A stretch of 25,556 nucleotides of DNA from an uncultured Clostridium sp. (GCA_900557045.1 USQY01000021.1:1-25556); one strand, 5' to 3'; positions 6,832 to 14,563 are shown, counted from the first letter of the stretch. The notes: generated from the letters alone by a model not told the origin. Translations and numbers: made by a program.

Positions 6832-7338
6832 ATGTATAATAATATTGGTAAACGTGATATTCTAATATTTCCAAAATTTGATAATATTGATCTAATTCAA
6901 AAAATAAGAAAAAAATATGATAGATTAGCTGATTTAGTTGAACCTCATATTACCTTAGCTTTTCCTTTTAGTGATAATATGAGTAATGATGAGTTAATTG
7001 ATAAGTTGTGTATTTTACTTAAGAACTATTCACCTTTTGCTGTAACATTTAGAGGAGTTTCATTATCTGATGATAATTATATATTTTTGAATTGTATTGA
7101 AGGTTCTAAAGAGATAATAAAATTGCATGATGAAATATATAAAGAAATTATTCCTAATCTTTTAAATACTTCTATAAAATATATTCCTCATATTACTTTA
7201 GGGCAAGCTGACATTATTAAAGATTCGCATGATTTTGATTATGCATTTAGCACTATTATTGATGAAGTTAGCATTGAATTGATTGGTGAAAATGAAGAAT
7301 CTATTATAATTAAAAATATAAAATTGGGAGGTTTCTAA
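6832..7338 (+). CDS. 2H phosphoesterase (2'-5' RNA ligase family)
   Basis: A 168-residue protein with the two hallmark H-x-T motifs of the 2H phosphoesterase superfamily: EPHITLAFPF (H39, T41) and IPHITLGQ (H120, T122), 81 residues apart, each in a beta strand of a duplicated fold. Family members cleave or join 2'-5' and cyclic phosphodiester bonds in RNA or nucleotides; some phage members (the Acb1 type) degrade cyclic-nucleotide alarm molecules. The sequence alone does not decide the substrate. The start follows AGGAGG with eight-base spacing. Its TAA is immediately followed by the ATG of the GNAT gene, so the two are translationally linked. Confidence 0.8.
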   Translation: MYNNIGKRDILIFPKFDNIDLIQKIRKKYDRLADLVEPHITLAFPFSDNMSNDELIDKLCILLKNYSPFAVTFRGVSLSDDNYIFLNCIEGSKEIIKLHDEIYKEIIPNLLNTSIKYIPHITLGQADIIKDSHDFDYAFSTIIDEVSIELIGENEESIIIKNIKLGGF

Positions 7339-7800
7339 ATGTTGCATATATATAATATAAAAGATAAGCCTGAATACATAGAAGAAGTTGCTATACTTAC
7401 TCAAAAAGAATGGGGAGATAAAAATTTATCTGAAGATGAATTTAGAATTAGAGTTAATACAAAGATAACTAAGATTTATGAGCTTTTGGATAATCCATAT
7501 TACTGCAAATTGGTTTTATTGGATGATGCTGTGTTAGTTGGTTTTATTTCTATATTTGAGTCTGATGGAGATGAGAGGTTTGACTTAAAACCTTGGTATG
7601 CTACTATGTTTGTTAAGGAAGAGTTTAGAGGAAATGGATATTCTAGGATTTTGAACGATGCTATTTTAGATGAAGCTAGAAATCGCGGATTTTCTAAGTT
7701 GTATTTAAAAAGTGATTTGGTTAATTATTATGAGAAGTTTGGTGCTAAGTATATTGAGGATTTGAATTGTGGGGAGAAGTTGTATTTTATTGAATTATAA
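7339..7800 (+). CDS. GNAT-family N-acetyltransferase
   Basis: A 153-residue GNAT-fold protein. Motif A, with the acetyl-CoA pyrophosphate loop, is MFVKEEFRGNGYSRILNDAI (about 90-109, R97-G-N-G100), preceded by the beta-4 strand and followed by DEARNRGFSKLYLKSD and the motif B-type YYEKFGAKYIED (about 130-141). The N-terminal half carries an acceptor-binding region with YYCKLVLLDDAVLVGFISIFE. The substrate is unknown. The start abuts the stop of the 2H phosphoesterase gene and the GGAGG lies inside that gene's last codons, so it is the second gene of a two-gene operon. A hairpin follows it. Confidence 0.8.
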   Translation: MLHIYNIKDKPEYIEEVAILTQKEWGDKNLSEDEFRIRVNTKITKIYELLDNPYYCKLVLLDDAVLVGFISIFESDGDERFDLKPWYATMFVKEEFRGNGYSRILNDAILDEARNRGFSKLYLKSDLVNYYEKFGAKYIEDLNCGEKLYFIEL

Positions 7801-7803
7801 AAC

Positions 7804-7850
7804 AAGTGTGAAAAGTAACTTTTGTACTAAAAGTCATCTTTCACACTTCT
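7804..7850. terminator. Hairpin after the GNAT gene
   Basis: AAGTGTGAAA (7804-7813) pairs with TTTCACACTT (7839-7848), with inner ACTTTT/AAAAGT pairing. The following T tract is weak, so termination strength is uncertain. It lies between convergent units. Confidence 0.55.
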
Positions 7851-7851
7851 A

Positions 7852-8426
7852 TTATATTCTCTTGGCTATAACATTAAATAAATGCCAATGCTTTTCTTTT
7901 CCCTCGCCGTGTCATTCCATCTTTTTCAATTTCTTTAAATATAATTATTTCAAAATTACCAAATAATTCCTCAACCTGCTCCCTTGTAAAAAATGTTTTT
8001 CTCGTTCTTGAATCATTCCATTCATCATTAACTCCAAAAAAATTTCCTACAAAATATCCGGTTAGTTTTGATACTGTTTTGAATTTTATTCCATAATTCT
8101 TTAAATTTATCTATATCACAAAATGATAAACTAAAATTTGATACTATTAAATCCGTTTTTTCTAATTCTATATCTTCAAAATTTTGTTTCGAAAATCTAA
8201 ATTTTTTCAACTCATTTTTTGTGAGTTTTTTTGATATTCTTTCTTTAACATCGTTTTTATCTATTGCTAGTACATTCCAACCGTTTTTTATTAAATATAT
8301 GGTATCTCTTCCAGCACCACAGCCTAGTTCTATTGCATTGGTTGGTGTTGGTTTTATTTTATTTTTAAGATATATTACATTTTGATTAGCTGGTTTATTT
8401 TCTGTATTATTATAATATTCCTCCAT
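7852..8426 (-). pseudogene. SAM-dependent methyltransferase with two frameshifts
   Basis: The intact N-terminal part (8426 down to about 8060) encodes a class I methyltransferase with motif I AIELGCGAGRDTIYLIKNGW and the following acidic strand end VLAIDKND; DLIVSNFSLSFCD is motif IV-like. After KTN the frame runs into a stop at 8028. One extra C/G near 8060 restores a frame reading GYFVGNFFGVNDEWNDSRTR and onward to about 7900. A second extra A in the A run read from 7897-7900 must be skipped to continue as EKHWHLFNVIAKRI, stop 7852. The corrected product of about 190 residues has the expected length for this family of small-molecule methyltransferases. Either the gene is decaying or these are sequencing errors. 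The ribosome binding site AAGGAG is intact. Confidence 0.75.
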
Positions 8427-8493
8427 TTGACATTCTCCTTATAATACATTGTTTTCTATAATTATATCAGATTGTGTGGATTATTTCACTAGT

Positions 8494-9258
8494 TTATTGA
8501 AAATAGTTTTGATAATACAAAGGAATTATATCTTCATATAATAAAACATATTGAGAATTAATTTGCCTATAATCATGATAGTGTCCAAAGAACCATTTTT
8601 TAAATTCACATTTTTCAGATATTTGTTGAAAATAATCTGTCAATAAATCTTTTTCAAAACTTGGTCCACCAATTAATGTTAGTAAACTTGTAGGACAGCA
8701 ATGTGAAATAATATAATCAACTTGATAATTTGCTTTTTCCAAGTTTTTTAAACCATTATTCATTTCATCTTGTGTTGGTAATTCTAAATCCCACCAAGAA
8801 TAATTTCTAATTCTAAAAAATGCTCTCATTTTACGCAGATTATATATTCTTTCTTCTTCATCCATGTTAACAATTCCATCTTGGATATCGTGAGATCTTG
8901 CACCCCCAAAGGCAAAGAATTTTTTATTGTCTATGTTAAATATTTCGCCTCTCATTAAATGGAGAACTGACTCTCTAATCTTGTGTACTTTCCCTCCATG
9001 CCATTCTTCTACTGGGTATTTGTAAAGTCTGTCGAAATTTTCATGGTTGCCATCTACGAATAGTGTCGTAAAATTTTTGTTTTTAAGCCAATCTAGCCAG
9101 TGTTTCTCATATTCACTTTCTACTTGATAATTCCATATTCCACCGAAATCTCCACAGATAATAACGTAATCGTCTTTTGTCATTTCTTCTTGAATTTGAA
9201 ATGTGTCAGTGCTAAATCTATTAAAGTCACTATGCGTATCTCCGGTAATATATATCAT
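8494..9258 (-). CDS. Calcineurin-like metallophosphoesterase
   Basis: A 254-residue metallophosphoesterase with all the core metal-binding motifs in order: GDTHSD (6-11; D7, H9), GDFGG (36-40; D37), GDxNHE-type DGNHENFD (69-76; N71, H72), then the late SHCC (about 191) and GHYHDY (about 221) histidines. Such enzymes hydrolyse phosphomono- or diesters using two metal ions; the substrate range is wide, from nucleotides to proteins. The protein appears soluble, without a signal peptide. The start has a GGGGG-type site seven bases away. It lies downstream of the HEPN-like gene with a 100-bp gap containing an inverted repeat, so it probably has its own signal. Function in this setting is unknown. 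Confidence 0.8.
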   Translation of the reverse strand: MIYITGDTHSDFNRFSTDTFQIQEEMTKDDYVIICGDFGGIWNYQVESEYEKHWLDWLKNKNFTTLFVDGNHENFDRLYKYPVEEWHGGKVHKIRESVLHLMRGEIFNIDNKKFFAFGGARSHDIQDGIVNMDEEERIYNLRKMRAFFRIRNYSWWDLELPTQDEMNNGLKNLEKANYQVDYIISHCCPTSLLTLIGGPSFEKDLLTDYFQQISEKCEFKKWFFGHYHDYRQINSQYVLLYEDIIPLYYQNYFQ

Positions 9259-9284
9259 TGAATTTCCCCCTTTTTTATATAATT

Positions 9285-9350
9285 ATAGCTCAGGAACATT
9301 AGTAATAATAGTATTATCGATTTGTACTAAATCACTTTATTCTGAGCTAT
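9285..9350. repeat. Inverted repeat between HEPN-like and phosphoesterase genes
   Basis: ATAGCTCAG (9285-9293) and CTGAGCTAT (9342-9350) form a 9-bp stem around a 48-base region with a small inner TAATA/TATTA pairing. There is no strong T run after it on the minus strand. It may be a weak terminator of the CHAT operon or a structured leader. Confidence 0.45.
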
Positions 9351-9360
9351 CTTTTAAACT

Positions 9361-9945
9361 TTAATTTTTACTAGTATTTTTCCATTCCCTACAAGTAATT
9401 TTATAAATTGTATCAATTTCTTCATATATTTTTTTAAATTGTTTTATACCATCTTTTCCATTATTCTTTAAAGATTCATAACTATATTGCTTATTATTTT
9501 TTTTACTTTCAGGATATCTTAATGATTCATATATTTCCTTAATATTAGATATATTGTTATCTTTTTTATACTCTTGAATAATTGATATTTGATATTTATA
9601 AAATTTTCTAAATTCCTTGTATATATCTGACTCTTCTCCATATGCTTTTTTTATAATATCAATCATATTCTCTACCACATGGTTCTCCTCAATTTCTATG
9701 TTTTTTATCAGGAGTAACCCCTTTATAAACAACTCTGTTGCTTGATAGCAATCAAATATAGTTGGAACAAATAGTCTTACATCACTATTAACAATATTTT
9801 TATTCATTACATCTACTGCTTCCTCCATTGTATTTCCAATTCCACAATTAGAATTTCCATTTTCTATAAGAACTTTTAACAAACATTTTGAGGCTGTTAA
9901 GTATTGCTCTGCTAATATAAAATATTGTTTTGCTCGTTCTATCAT
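9361..9945 (-). CDS. HEPN-like helical protein (tentative)
   Basis: About 194 residues, almost entirely helical. The start is taken at the ATG at 9945, five bases after GGAGG; an earlier ATG at 9957 overlaps that site. The segment ATELFIKGLLLI...ENHVVENMIDIIKKAY (about 85-115) and the later LRYPESK resemble HEPN proteins, in which a helix with a conserved E-x-x-x-K-A-L-L precedes a histidine-led helix. The R-x4-6-H nuclease motif of active HEPN RNases is not evident, so it could be a structural or sensor HEPN, or another helical family. It starts 32 bp after the CHAT gene on the same strand and forms the third gene of the HNH-CHAT operon. Confidence 0.45.
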   Translation of the reverse strand: MIERAKQYFILAEQYLTASKCLLKVLIENGNSNCGIGNTMEEAVDVMNKNIVNSDVRLFVPTIFDCYQATELFIKGLLLIKNIEIEENHVVENMIDIIKKAYGEESDIYKEFRKFYKYQISIIQEYKKDNNISNIKEIYESLRYPESKKNNKQYSYESLKNNGKDGIKQFKKIYEEIDTIYKITCREWKNTSKN

Positions 9946-9977
9946 ATTCACCTCCATTTTTGAAGCATTTAATTCAC

Positions 9978-11037
9978 TTATTTCACTAAAATAATATCTT
10001 TTGCCTCAATTCCGTCTTTAATAAATAACTCTGGTGTATTTTCTTCTTGGGTATTTTCCAACATAAGCATTGCCTTTGCTTGTGCAAAAGCTTTATCTAA
10101 CGGTTGCCCAAATCCTATTGCAGAATATAATTGACTTGCAAATAATATTGCAGACTCATCTCCAATCTCTGTATTCATTCCTATAGTTGCCTCGACTTTA
10201 TCCACTATCATCTCAGCTTGAGTTGAAGAAAAGCAATTGTTAAATACTAAAACTCTTATATCATCTGATGAAGCAGAAATCATTTCAGCAATTGATTCAT
10301 TACTAACCATCTTAGGATTATCCGCATTATCTTGAAACACTAGTTCTCCGTTTTGTGGTACCATGTCCACTAAAATGAATTATTGTTGGATTTGTTTCAT
10401 TTATAGCTTGGAATAAATCTTGCACCCTAGTAGCCCATCTGGTTTGAAAATCTATTGAATCTCTCTTTAATGATTTTGTAATTGCCTCTTTTATTTCTCT
10501 CGCTTCTTTATCTAAATCCAACTTTTGCTGTTCAATAATATTACCAATTTCATCTTTATATTTACATCTTGGGTTTGATGCCAAAAATAAAATTGTAATT
10601 TTTTCTTTACTTTCTTTAAGTTTATTTACTTCATCTTGCAAAAAATTTTGTCTATTGTCAATATTTTGTATTTTTGAATATAAAATATCTGAATTCCTTT
10701 TTTGTTCTAATTCATTTTTCTTATCTATTCTTAATTGTTCTCTTTGAAGTTTCTTTTCCTCATCAATAATTTCTTTTTGCTTGTTTACTAATCTTTTATC
10801 AATATCCGATATTTTCTTTTCTAGCAACTGTATCTCTTTTTCATATCTATCTATCTCTCTTAATTTACTTTTTATTGTAGTTTCAGATTTTGTCCTATTT
10901 ATTGATTGTTTTGCAGAAATAATTTTAGAGCTCTTATTAGTTTTATCAGACAAATACCTTGTTTTTTCTTTGTTTAACCTAATTTCTTCATCCTTTTTTC
11001 TTTTTATATTATTTTTATATGTATCAATTAGCGACAT
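9978..11037 (-). pseudogene. CHAT-domain (caspase-like) protease with coiled-coil N-terminus, frameshifted
   Basis: I start at the ATG at 11037, seven bases after AAAGGAGG. Residues 1-150 are a charged coiled coil (many E/K/R heptads), followed by a CHAT peptidase domain beginning ITILFLASNP (about 160). The catalytic histidine lies in HFSGHG (about 221-226). The frame then shifts at an A4 run (TTTT at 10351-10354 on the plus strand) and would stop after ten wrong residues. Removing one base gives HGTTNGELVFQDN and continues to the catalytic cysteine in FNNCFSS, then IGMNTEIGDESAILFASQLYSAIGFG, ending at 9978. The corrected length is about 352 residues. Both catalytic residues and everything else are intact, so the lesion is recent, programmed or a sequencing error. 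CHAT proteases act in several bacterial immune pathways. Confidence 0.8.
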
Positions 11038-11050
11038 TACTTTTCCTCCT

Positions 11051-11314
11051 TTAACTATTACTTTTGTATGGATATTTATTGCTTTTTCTTCTATTTTCTT
11101 CCCACTGAACTGCCTGTAAATTTCTTGAATTATCAGTTCCACCCTTTGAAACAGGATGTCTATGATCTACTTCCCATCCCATTGTACTTTGCATTCCATA
11201 CGATGATTTATATATTGTATTTCCGTAATCGTCCCTTCTATATACTTCAGGATTTTTCCCTTTAATTTTATGTGCATTATTCCATGCATCTTCTATTTGT
11301 TTATTTGTAGCCAT
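11051..11314 (-). CDS. Small HNH endonuclease domain protein
   Basis: An 87-residue protein with a compact HNH core: WEVDHRHPVSKGGTDNSRNL (47-66) contains the D50-H51 pair and the asparagine-bearing turn, then QAVQWEENRRKSN (67-79) supplies the last N/K positions. It has no CxxC zinc pair. Residues 1-35 are a basic helix plus an RRDDYGNTIY hairpin. HNH proteins cut DNA in restriction, homing and phage-packaging settings. The start follows GGAGG with eight-base spacing. The stop lies 13 bp before the start of the CHAT gene on the same strand, so it heads a three-gene operon HNH - CHAT - HEPN-like. Pairing of a minimal nuclease with a protease suggests proteolytic control, which is inference. 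Confidence 0.75.
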   Translation of the reverse strand: MATNKQIEDAWNNAHKIKGKNPEVYRRDDYGNTIYKSSYGMQSTMGWEVDHRHPVSKGGTDNSRNLQAVQWEENRRKSNKYPYKSNS

Positions 11315-11345
11315 ACAGCATACCTCCTTTTTTATATATAAAAAC

Positions 11346-11389
11346 TAAATTACAAGCATAAAAAATCCTTTCAGCCCTCTTGTAATTTA
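11346..11389. repeat. Perfect inverted repeat in the leader of the HNH-CHAT operon
   Basis: TAAATTACAAG (11346-11356) and CTTGTAATTTA (11379-11389) are 11-bp perfect arms around 22 bases. It lies 32 bp upstream of the HNH start and overlaps the -35 of a rightward promoter candidate. An operator or attenuator role is possible. Confidence 0.5.
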
Positions 11390-11409
11390 AAGAAGAAATA
11401 TGCTATAAT
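11380..11409 (+). promoter_or_regulatory. Rightward extended -10 promoter in the HNH/ImmA intergenic region
   Basis: TTGTAA (11380-11385), 18-bp spacer and the extended -10 TGCTATAAT (11401-11409). All annotated genes around it read leftward, so it can only drive a non-coding or antisense transcript. Confidence 0.4.
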
Positions 11410-11415
11410 CAAACA

Positions 11416-11478
11416 AATAAAGAATTCGCAAAACTTTATTTCTTCGTTCAATGCACAGCATTGGGCGATTTTTCTTCT
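11416..11478 (+). ncRNA. Candidate small non-coding RNA of about 60 nt
   Basis: Downstream of the promoter at 11380-11409 the plus strand can form two hairpins: AAATAAAG/CTTTATTT (11415-11422 with 11434-11441) and CAATGC-ACA-GCATTG (11449-11463), followed by GGCGATTTTTC. An outer pairing of AAGAAGAAA-type and TTTCTTCTT segments also flanks it. It contains no open frame worth noting. It could equally be a terminator for the leftward ImmA gene. Confidence 0.3.
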
Positions 11479-11495
11479 TAAGTAGTTCTTATTAA

Positions 11496-12170
11496 CTAAT
11501 AATTATATGACCAATTTTCTCTTTCCTTTTGTTTTTCTTCATCATCATAAAACATATTAATTACATTTACTTCTGGAATTTTGCTATTAAGCCATATTCT
11601 ATATTTTTGAACAATTAAATCATCAAATAGTTTTTCTTCCTGTGTCAAATTTAAATTTTTATTTAAAGTTTTTATTCTTTTTTCTGCAGCTTGCTTAGAG
11701 ACACCAAAAGTTTCTATTAAAAAATCAACATCAACTCTTTTTCCTCTTTTTTGAAATTCTCTAATCAATTGCTCTGGCATTAATAATTGTGCTGCAAAAA
11801 AATTAGTTTCAACTTCCTGTTTTTGATATAAATCTCTATCAGTGACATCCTTTACATGTTTTAGTTTGTCATGTCCACCTTCATGCAATATGGAGTATCT
11901 AATACGTGGTTTATATTCTTTTTCGTTATAGAAAATAATTTTACAATTTTGTTGCTGAATTAAAACTGCTGATTCACTTCCAAAAGCCTCAATATCCACA
12001 TTATATTCTCTTGCTTTCTTAAAATTAACGCATTTCATATCTGATATTTCATTAATAAGCTTCTTAGCAGAAAATGGAAATGAATTTATTACCTGTGAGG
12101 ATACCAAAATATCATTCGCTAATTTATAGCTTTTTTCAAAATTTGGTTTACTTTCATCATTAGATATCAT
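11496..12170 (-). CDS. ImmA/IrrE-family metallopeptidase
   Basis: About 224 residues from the ATG at 12170, nine bases after a GGGG stretch; ATGs at 12176 and 12179 are alternatives. The zinc motif is HEGGH (96-100), fitting HExxH, and the third ligand region follows as EVETNFFAAQLLMPEQLI (119-136), the E-x-x-x-N-x-FA-x-x-LLMP pattern of ImmA/IrrE proteases. The C-terminal part (about 145-170) is helical with VSKQAAEKRI, as in related proteins. These enzymes cleave a partner XRE repressor; here the partner is the XRE gene immediately upstream, whose stop codon overlaps this start. The pair most likely forms an inducible switch like ImmR/ImmA of ICEBs1. Which promoters it controls is unknown. 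Confidence 0.85.
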   Translation of the reverse strand: MISNDESKPNFEKSYKLANDILVSSQVINSFPFSAKKLINEISDMKCVNFKKAREYNVDIEAFGSESAVLIQQQNCKIIFYNEKEYKPRIRYSILHEGGHDKLKHVKDVTDRDLYQKQEVETNFFAAQLLMPEQLIREFQKRGKRVDVDFLIETFGVSKQAAEKRIKTLNKNLNLTQEEKLFDDLIVQKYRIWLNSKIPEVNVINMFYDDEEKQKERENWSYNY

Positions 12171-12525
12171 CGTCATCATCCCCACTATCATCATTAAAAA
12201 TATCACCAAAAACTGTTTCTAAAATTATTTCCGCTTTAGCTAATCTTTCTTCATCTAGATTTTCTAGCCCTCTTTGAATAACCTGCAACTTTTTATTTTC
12301 TGGAACTTTATCTTCCATCTTGTCATTTCCTAGCAAATAATCTATGGAAACATTAAAAACTTTAGATAATTCAATTAGTATAGATTCCCTTGGAATTACA
12401 TCTGCATTTTCCCACATATTAACACTACTCTTTGTTGTATTCACAGCATTTGCTACATCTTCCATAGTCATGTTTCTATCTTTTCTTAATTTAGATATTC
12501 TTTTTCCAAAGATAGAATTTCCCAT
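12160..12525 (-). CDS. XRE-family repressor partner of ImmA
   Basis: A 121-residue regulator. The ATG at 12525 is chosen because GGAGGGG lies five bases upstream. Residues 5-65 are an XRE/Cro-CI helix-turn-helix: GKRISKLRKDRNMTMEDVAN, NTTKSSVNMWENADVIP and LIELSKVFNVSIDYLLG. The C-terminal half is a helical linker (LENLDEERLAKAEIILETVFG) and an extreme acidic tail GDDDDDI. Its TAA overlaps the start region of the ImmA gene, so the two are translationally coupled. A near-perfect promoter lies 32 bp upstream. By analogy with ImmR it should repress its own and neighbouring promoters until cleaved. Confidence 0.85.
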   Translation of the reverse strand: MGNSIFGKRISKLRKDRNMTMEDVANAVNTTKSSVNMWENADVIPRESILIELSKVFNVSIDYLLGNDKMEDKVPENKKLQVIQRGLENLDEERLAKAEIILETVFGDIFNDDSGDDDDDI

Positions 12526-12556
12526 ATTATCCCCTCCTTCACTTTTGTGCAATTTT

Positions 12557-12585
12557 ATTGTACTATACATTTTAATTGTTGTCAA
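12557..12585 (-). promoter_or_regulatory. Near-consensus promoter of the XRE-ImmA operon
   Basis: On the minus strand TTGACA (12585-12580), a 17-bp spacer and TACAAT (12562-12557) precede GGAGGGG by about 15 bases. This is one of the closest matches to sigma-A consensus in the window. Confidence 0.75.
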
Positions 12586-12733
12586 GAAAAAATATCAATA
12601 TATTTAATATACCTTAAAATGTTTTTTGGGTTCTATGGTATCAGGTCGTTTTTGTATAATATACTTTGAATTTTTCATAAGTTATTATATTTTTTTAACA
12701 TTAAAATACTGTAAAAATTTCTAAAATATAAAA

Positions 12734-12770
12734 AAATAAGCAAACTTCATTTTATAAAGTCTGCTTATTT
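12734..12770 (-). terminator. Terminator of the restriction-modification operon
   Basis: On the minus strand AAATAAGCAgACTT pairs with AAGTtTGCTTATTT (arms 12757-12770 and 12734-12747, one mismatch), followed by a run of T. It sits directly after the endonuclease stop codon at 12788. Confidence 0.8.
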
Positions 12771-12787
12771 TGGGGGTAATTTTTAGA

Positions 12788-14551
12788 TTAACATTTTTTC
12801 TTCCAATTTTCAATATATGTTTCCATATTATTATCCCATTGTTCGTAACTATCACATTCTATTGCCTCTTCATGTATATAATTTAACAATTTATTAAACT
12901 CATCAATTGCTAAATTATTACTATATGTATATTTTAACACCTTTATATATTGTTCTATAGTTAGTGGTATTACCGGAACCGGTGACCCCATCCAACTTTC
13001 TTTGTTTAATATAAAAAACTGCCACATCGTTCTAACATTAATTCTACTTGAAATAAATAATCCTATTACACATATAGATTCATATTTTTTCATAATATTT
13101 AACACATGATCAATTACTGATGACGCTTCATGTTCCCATTGTAAAACACCTGTCATAAGAGATACTTCTGGTACAATAACATAGTTATCATTATATAATT
13201 CCATATCAGGAGTATTGCCTTTTCCTGGTGCAAAGAATCTTGGAGATAAATCTTCTTCAATTGTAAAGTTTCTTTTTACTTCTTTTTCTCCATCAATTGC
13301 AACCAATGATTTCCATGTATTACATTCAAGCCACAATGCTGCCATATCTTCATTTCCAGTTATTATATCCTCAAATTTATCTAAGATTTCTTTTCTAGTT
13401 TGTTCATTTTTCGAAATATATTTAATAAATGCTTCTTCATTCAAACTTGTAATATTCTGTATTAATTCTTTTTCTATGATTTTGAGTTCATTATTATTAT
13501 CCACACCTTCTAATCTTCTAATATATTTTTCCACATTTCTATCAATCGTAAATTCATACTGTTTTTTGTATTCTTCGATTTTGTTTTGTAATAAATAAAT
13601 CTTCTCATATATAAGTTCTTTTCTTTCATTTTTATTATCCCAAGGCAAAGTAATATTGTGCGAACTACCGTACCACTTCATAAAATCTTCAATATTATCT
13701 GTATCTATCTTTTGAAACTTATATTTATTTATTAGTAATTCTACTTTTTTTCTAGCATGTTCTGCTACTCTAACTTTTGTATAATTCCCTCGTCCACTCA
13801 AATCAAATAATCCTGTATATAATAATGATCTATTAATAGCATCTCCATAATCAACGCATAATGTGTTAACATTAGGTTCTACACCATAGTTATCTATATA
13901 AACATCTTTAAATATGCTCTCACATTTAGTTCTGTCTGTTTTATTTGGTAATGAATTATATTTTTCTCTAAAACTTTCTATTGCATTATAAAGAATATCT
14001 ATTTCTTCTATACTATTGCAGCCAAATATAAATCCCATTTCATATCTATTAATATATTTAAATTTATCTATTATTTTTAATACTATTTCAAAAGGAAATA
14101 TTACTTTTCCCTCTGGTATATTCCTTCCTATTTCAGTTGCCCTACTTGGAAAGTGCATTTTTAGTAGTTGTTTTATAAAATCTTCACTATCAAATCTATC
14201 ATTTTCAATTAGTTTTCCAACTTCTGTACTCTGAATAACGCCATCTCTATTAACATAACCAAATCCAAAAAATTCGAATGTAGCTTTATCATTTCTTGCA
14301 TTACTTTCCGTTTCTGTAATATCAAACATTCCAGAAATATAATCCTCATAAGGCATTTGAGATAAATTTTCATCTTCATCTTTATGGGCATTAAATACAT
14401 ACTCTCTTCTAACTGGATGAATTGCTTTTCCTCTTATATCTAATTGTTCAGTTTTCTCGTCCCAATTTTTATTTTCTAGCTTTGAAAAATATTTAAACCA
14501 TTCTACTGTTTTTACTACACTTCTAGGTTTTGTTCTCCAACCCCATGACAT
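12788..14551 (-). CDS. AlwI-family type IIS restriction endonuclease
   Basis: A 587-residue protein of the AlwI / Nt.BspD6I family, whose members recognise short asymmetric sites (AlwI: GGATC) and cut a few bases outside. It begins with the family signature SWGWRTKPR (2-10). The nuclease region shows P448-D449, E462-V, E475 and H482. The D-E-E-H spacing of 13, 26 and 33 residues agrees with what I recall for the catalytic set of Nt.BspD6I. The start follows AGGGGG eight bases upstream and lies 12 bp after the methylase gene, so it is the second gene of the pair. Length is in the usual range (about 560-600). GGATC or a related site is expected from the partner's Dam-like class, but specificity is inferred. 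Confidence 0.85.
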   Translation of the reverse strand: MSWGWRTKPRSVVKTVEWFKYFSKLENKNWDEKTEQLDIRGKAIHPVRREYVFNAHKDEDENLSQMPYEDYISGMFDITETESNARNDKATFEFFGFGYVNRDGVIQSTEVGKLIENDRFDSEDFIKQLLKMHFPSRATEIGRNIPEGKVIFPFEIVLKIIDKFKYINRYEMGFIFGCNSIEEIDILYNAIESFREKYNSLPNKTDRTKCESIFKDVYIDNYGVEPNVNTLCVDYGDAINRSLLYTGLFDLSGRGNYTKVRVAEHARKKVELLINKYKFQKIDTDNIEDFMKWYGSSHNITLPWDNKNERKELIYEKIYLLQNKIEEYKKQYEFTIDRNVEKYIRRLEGVDNNNELKIIEKELIQNITSLNEEAFIKYISKNEQTRKEILDKFEDIITGNEDMAALWLECNTWKSLVAIDGEKEVKRNFTIEEDLSPRFFAPGKGNTPDMELYNDNYVIVPEVSLMTGVLQWEHEASSVIDHVLNIMKKYESICVIGLFISSRINVRTMWQFFILNKESWMGSPVPVIPLTIEQYIKVLKYTYSNNLAIDEFNKLLNYIHEEAIECDSYEQWDNNMETYIENWKKKC

Positions 14552-14563
14552 ATTTTTATCCCC

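Noticed and set aside
8028..8426. Complete short methyltransferase of 132 residues
   Set aside because: The last dozen residues are out of frame, and the expected C-terminal part continues in other frames downstream, so it is a frameshifted gene.
11051..11314. IscB/TnpB-type RNA-guided nuclease
   Set aside because: Only an HNH core is present; there is no RuvC domain or bridge helix in or next to the gene.
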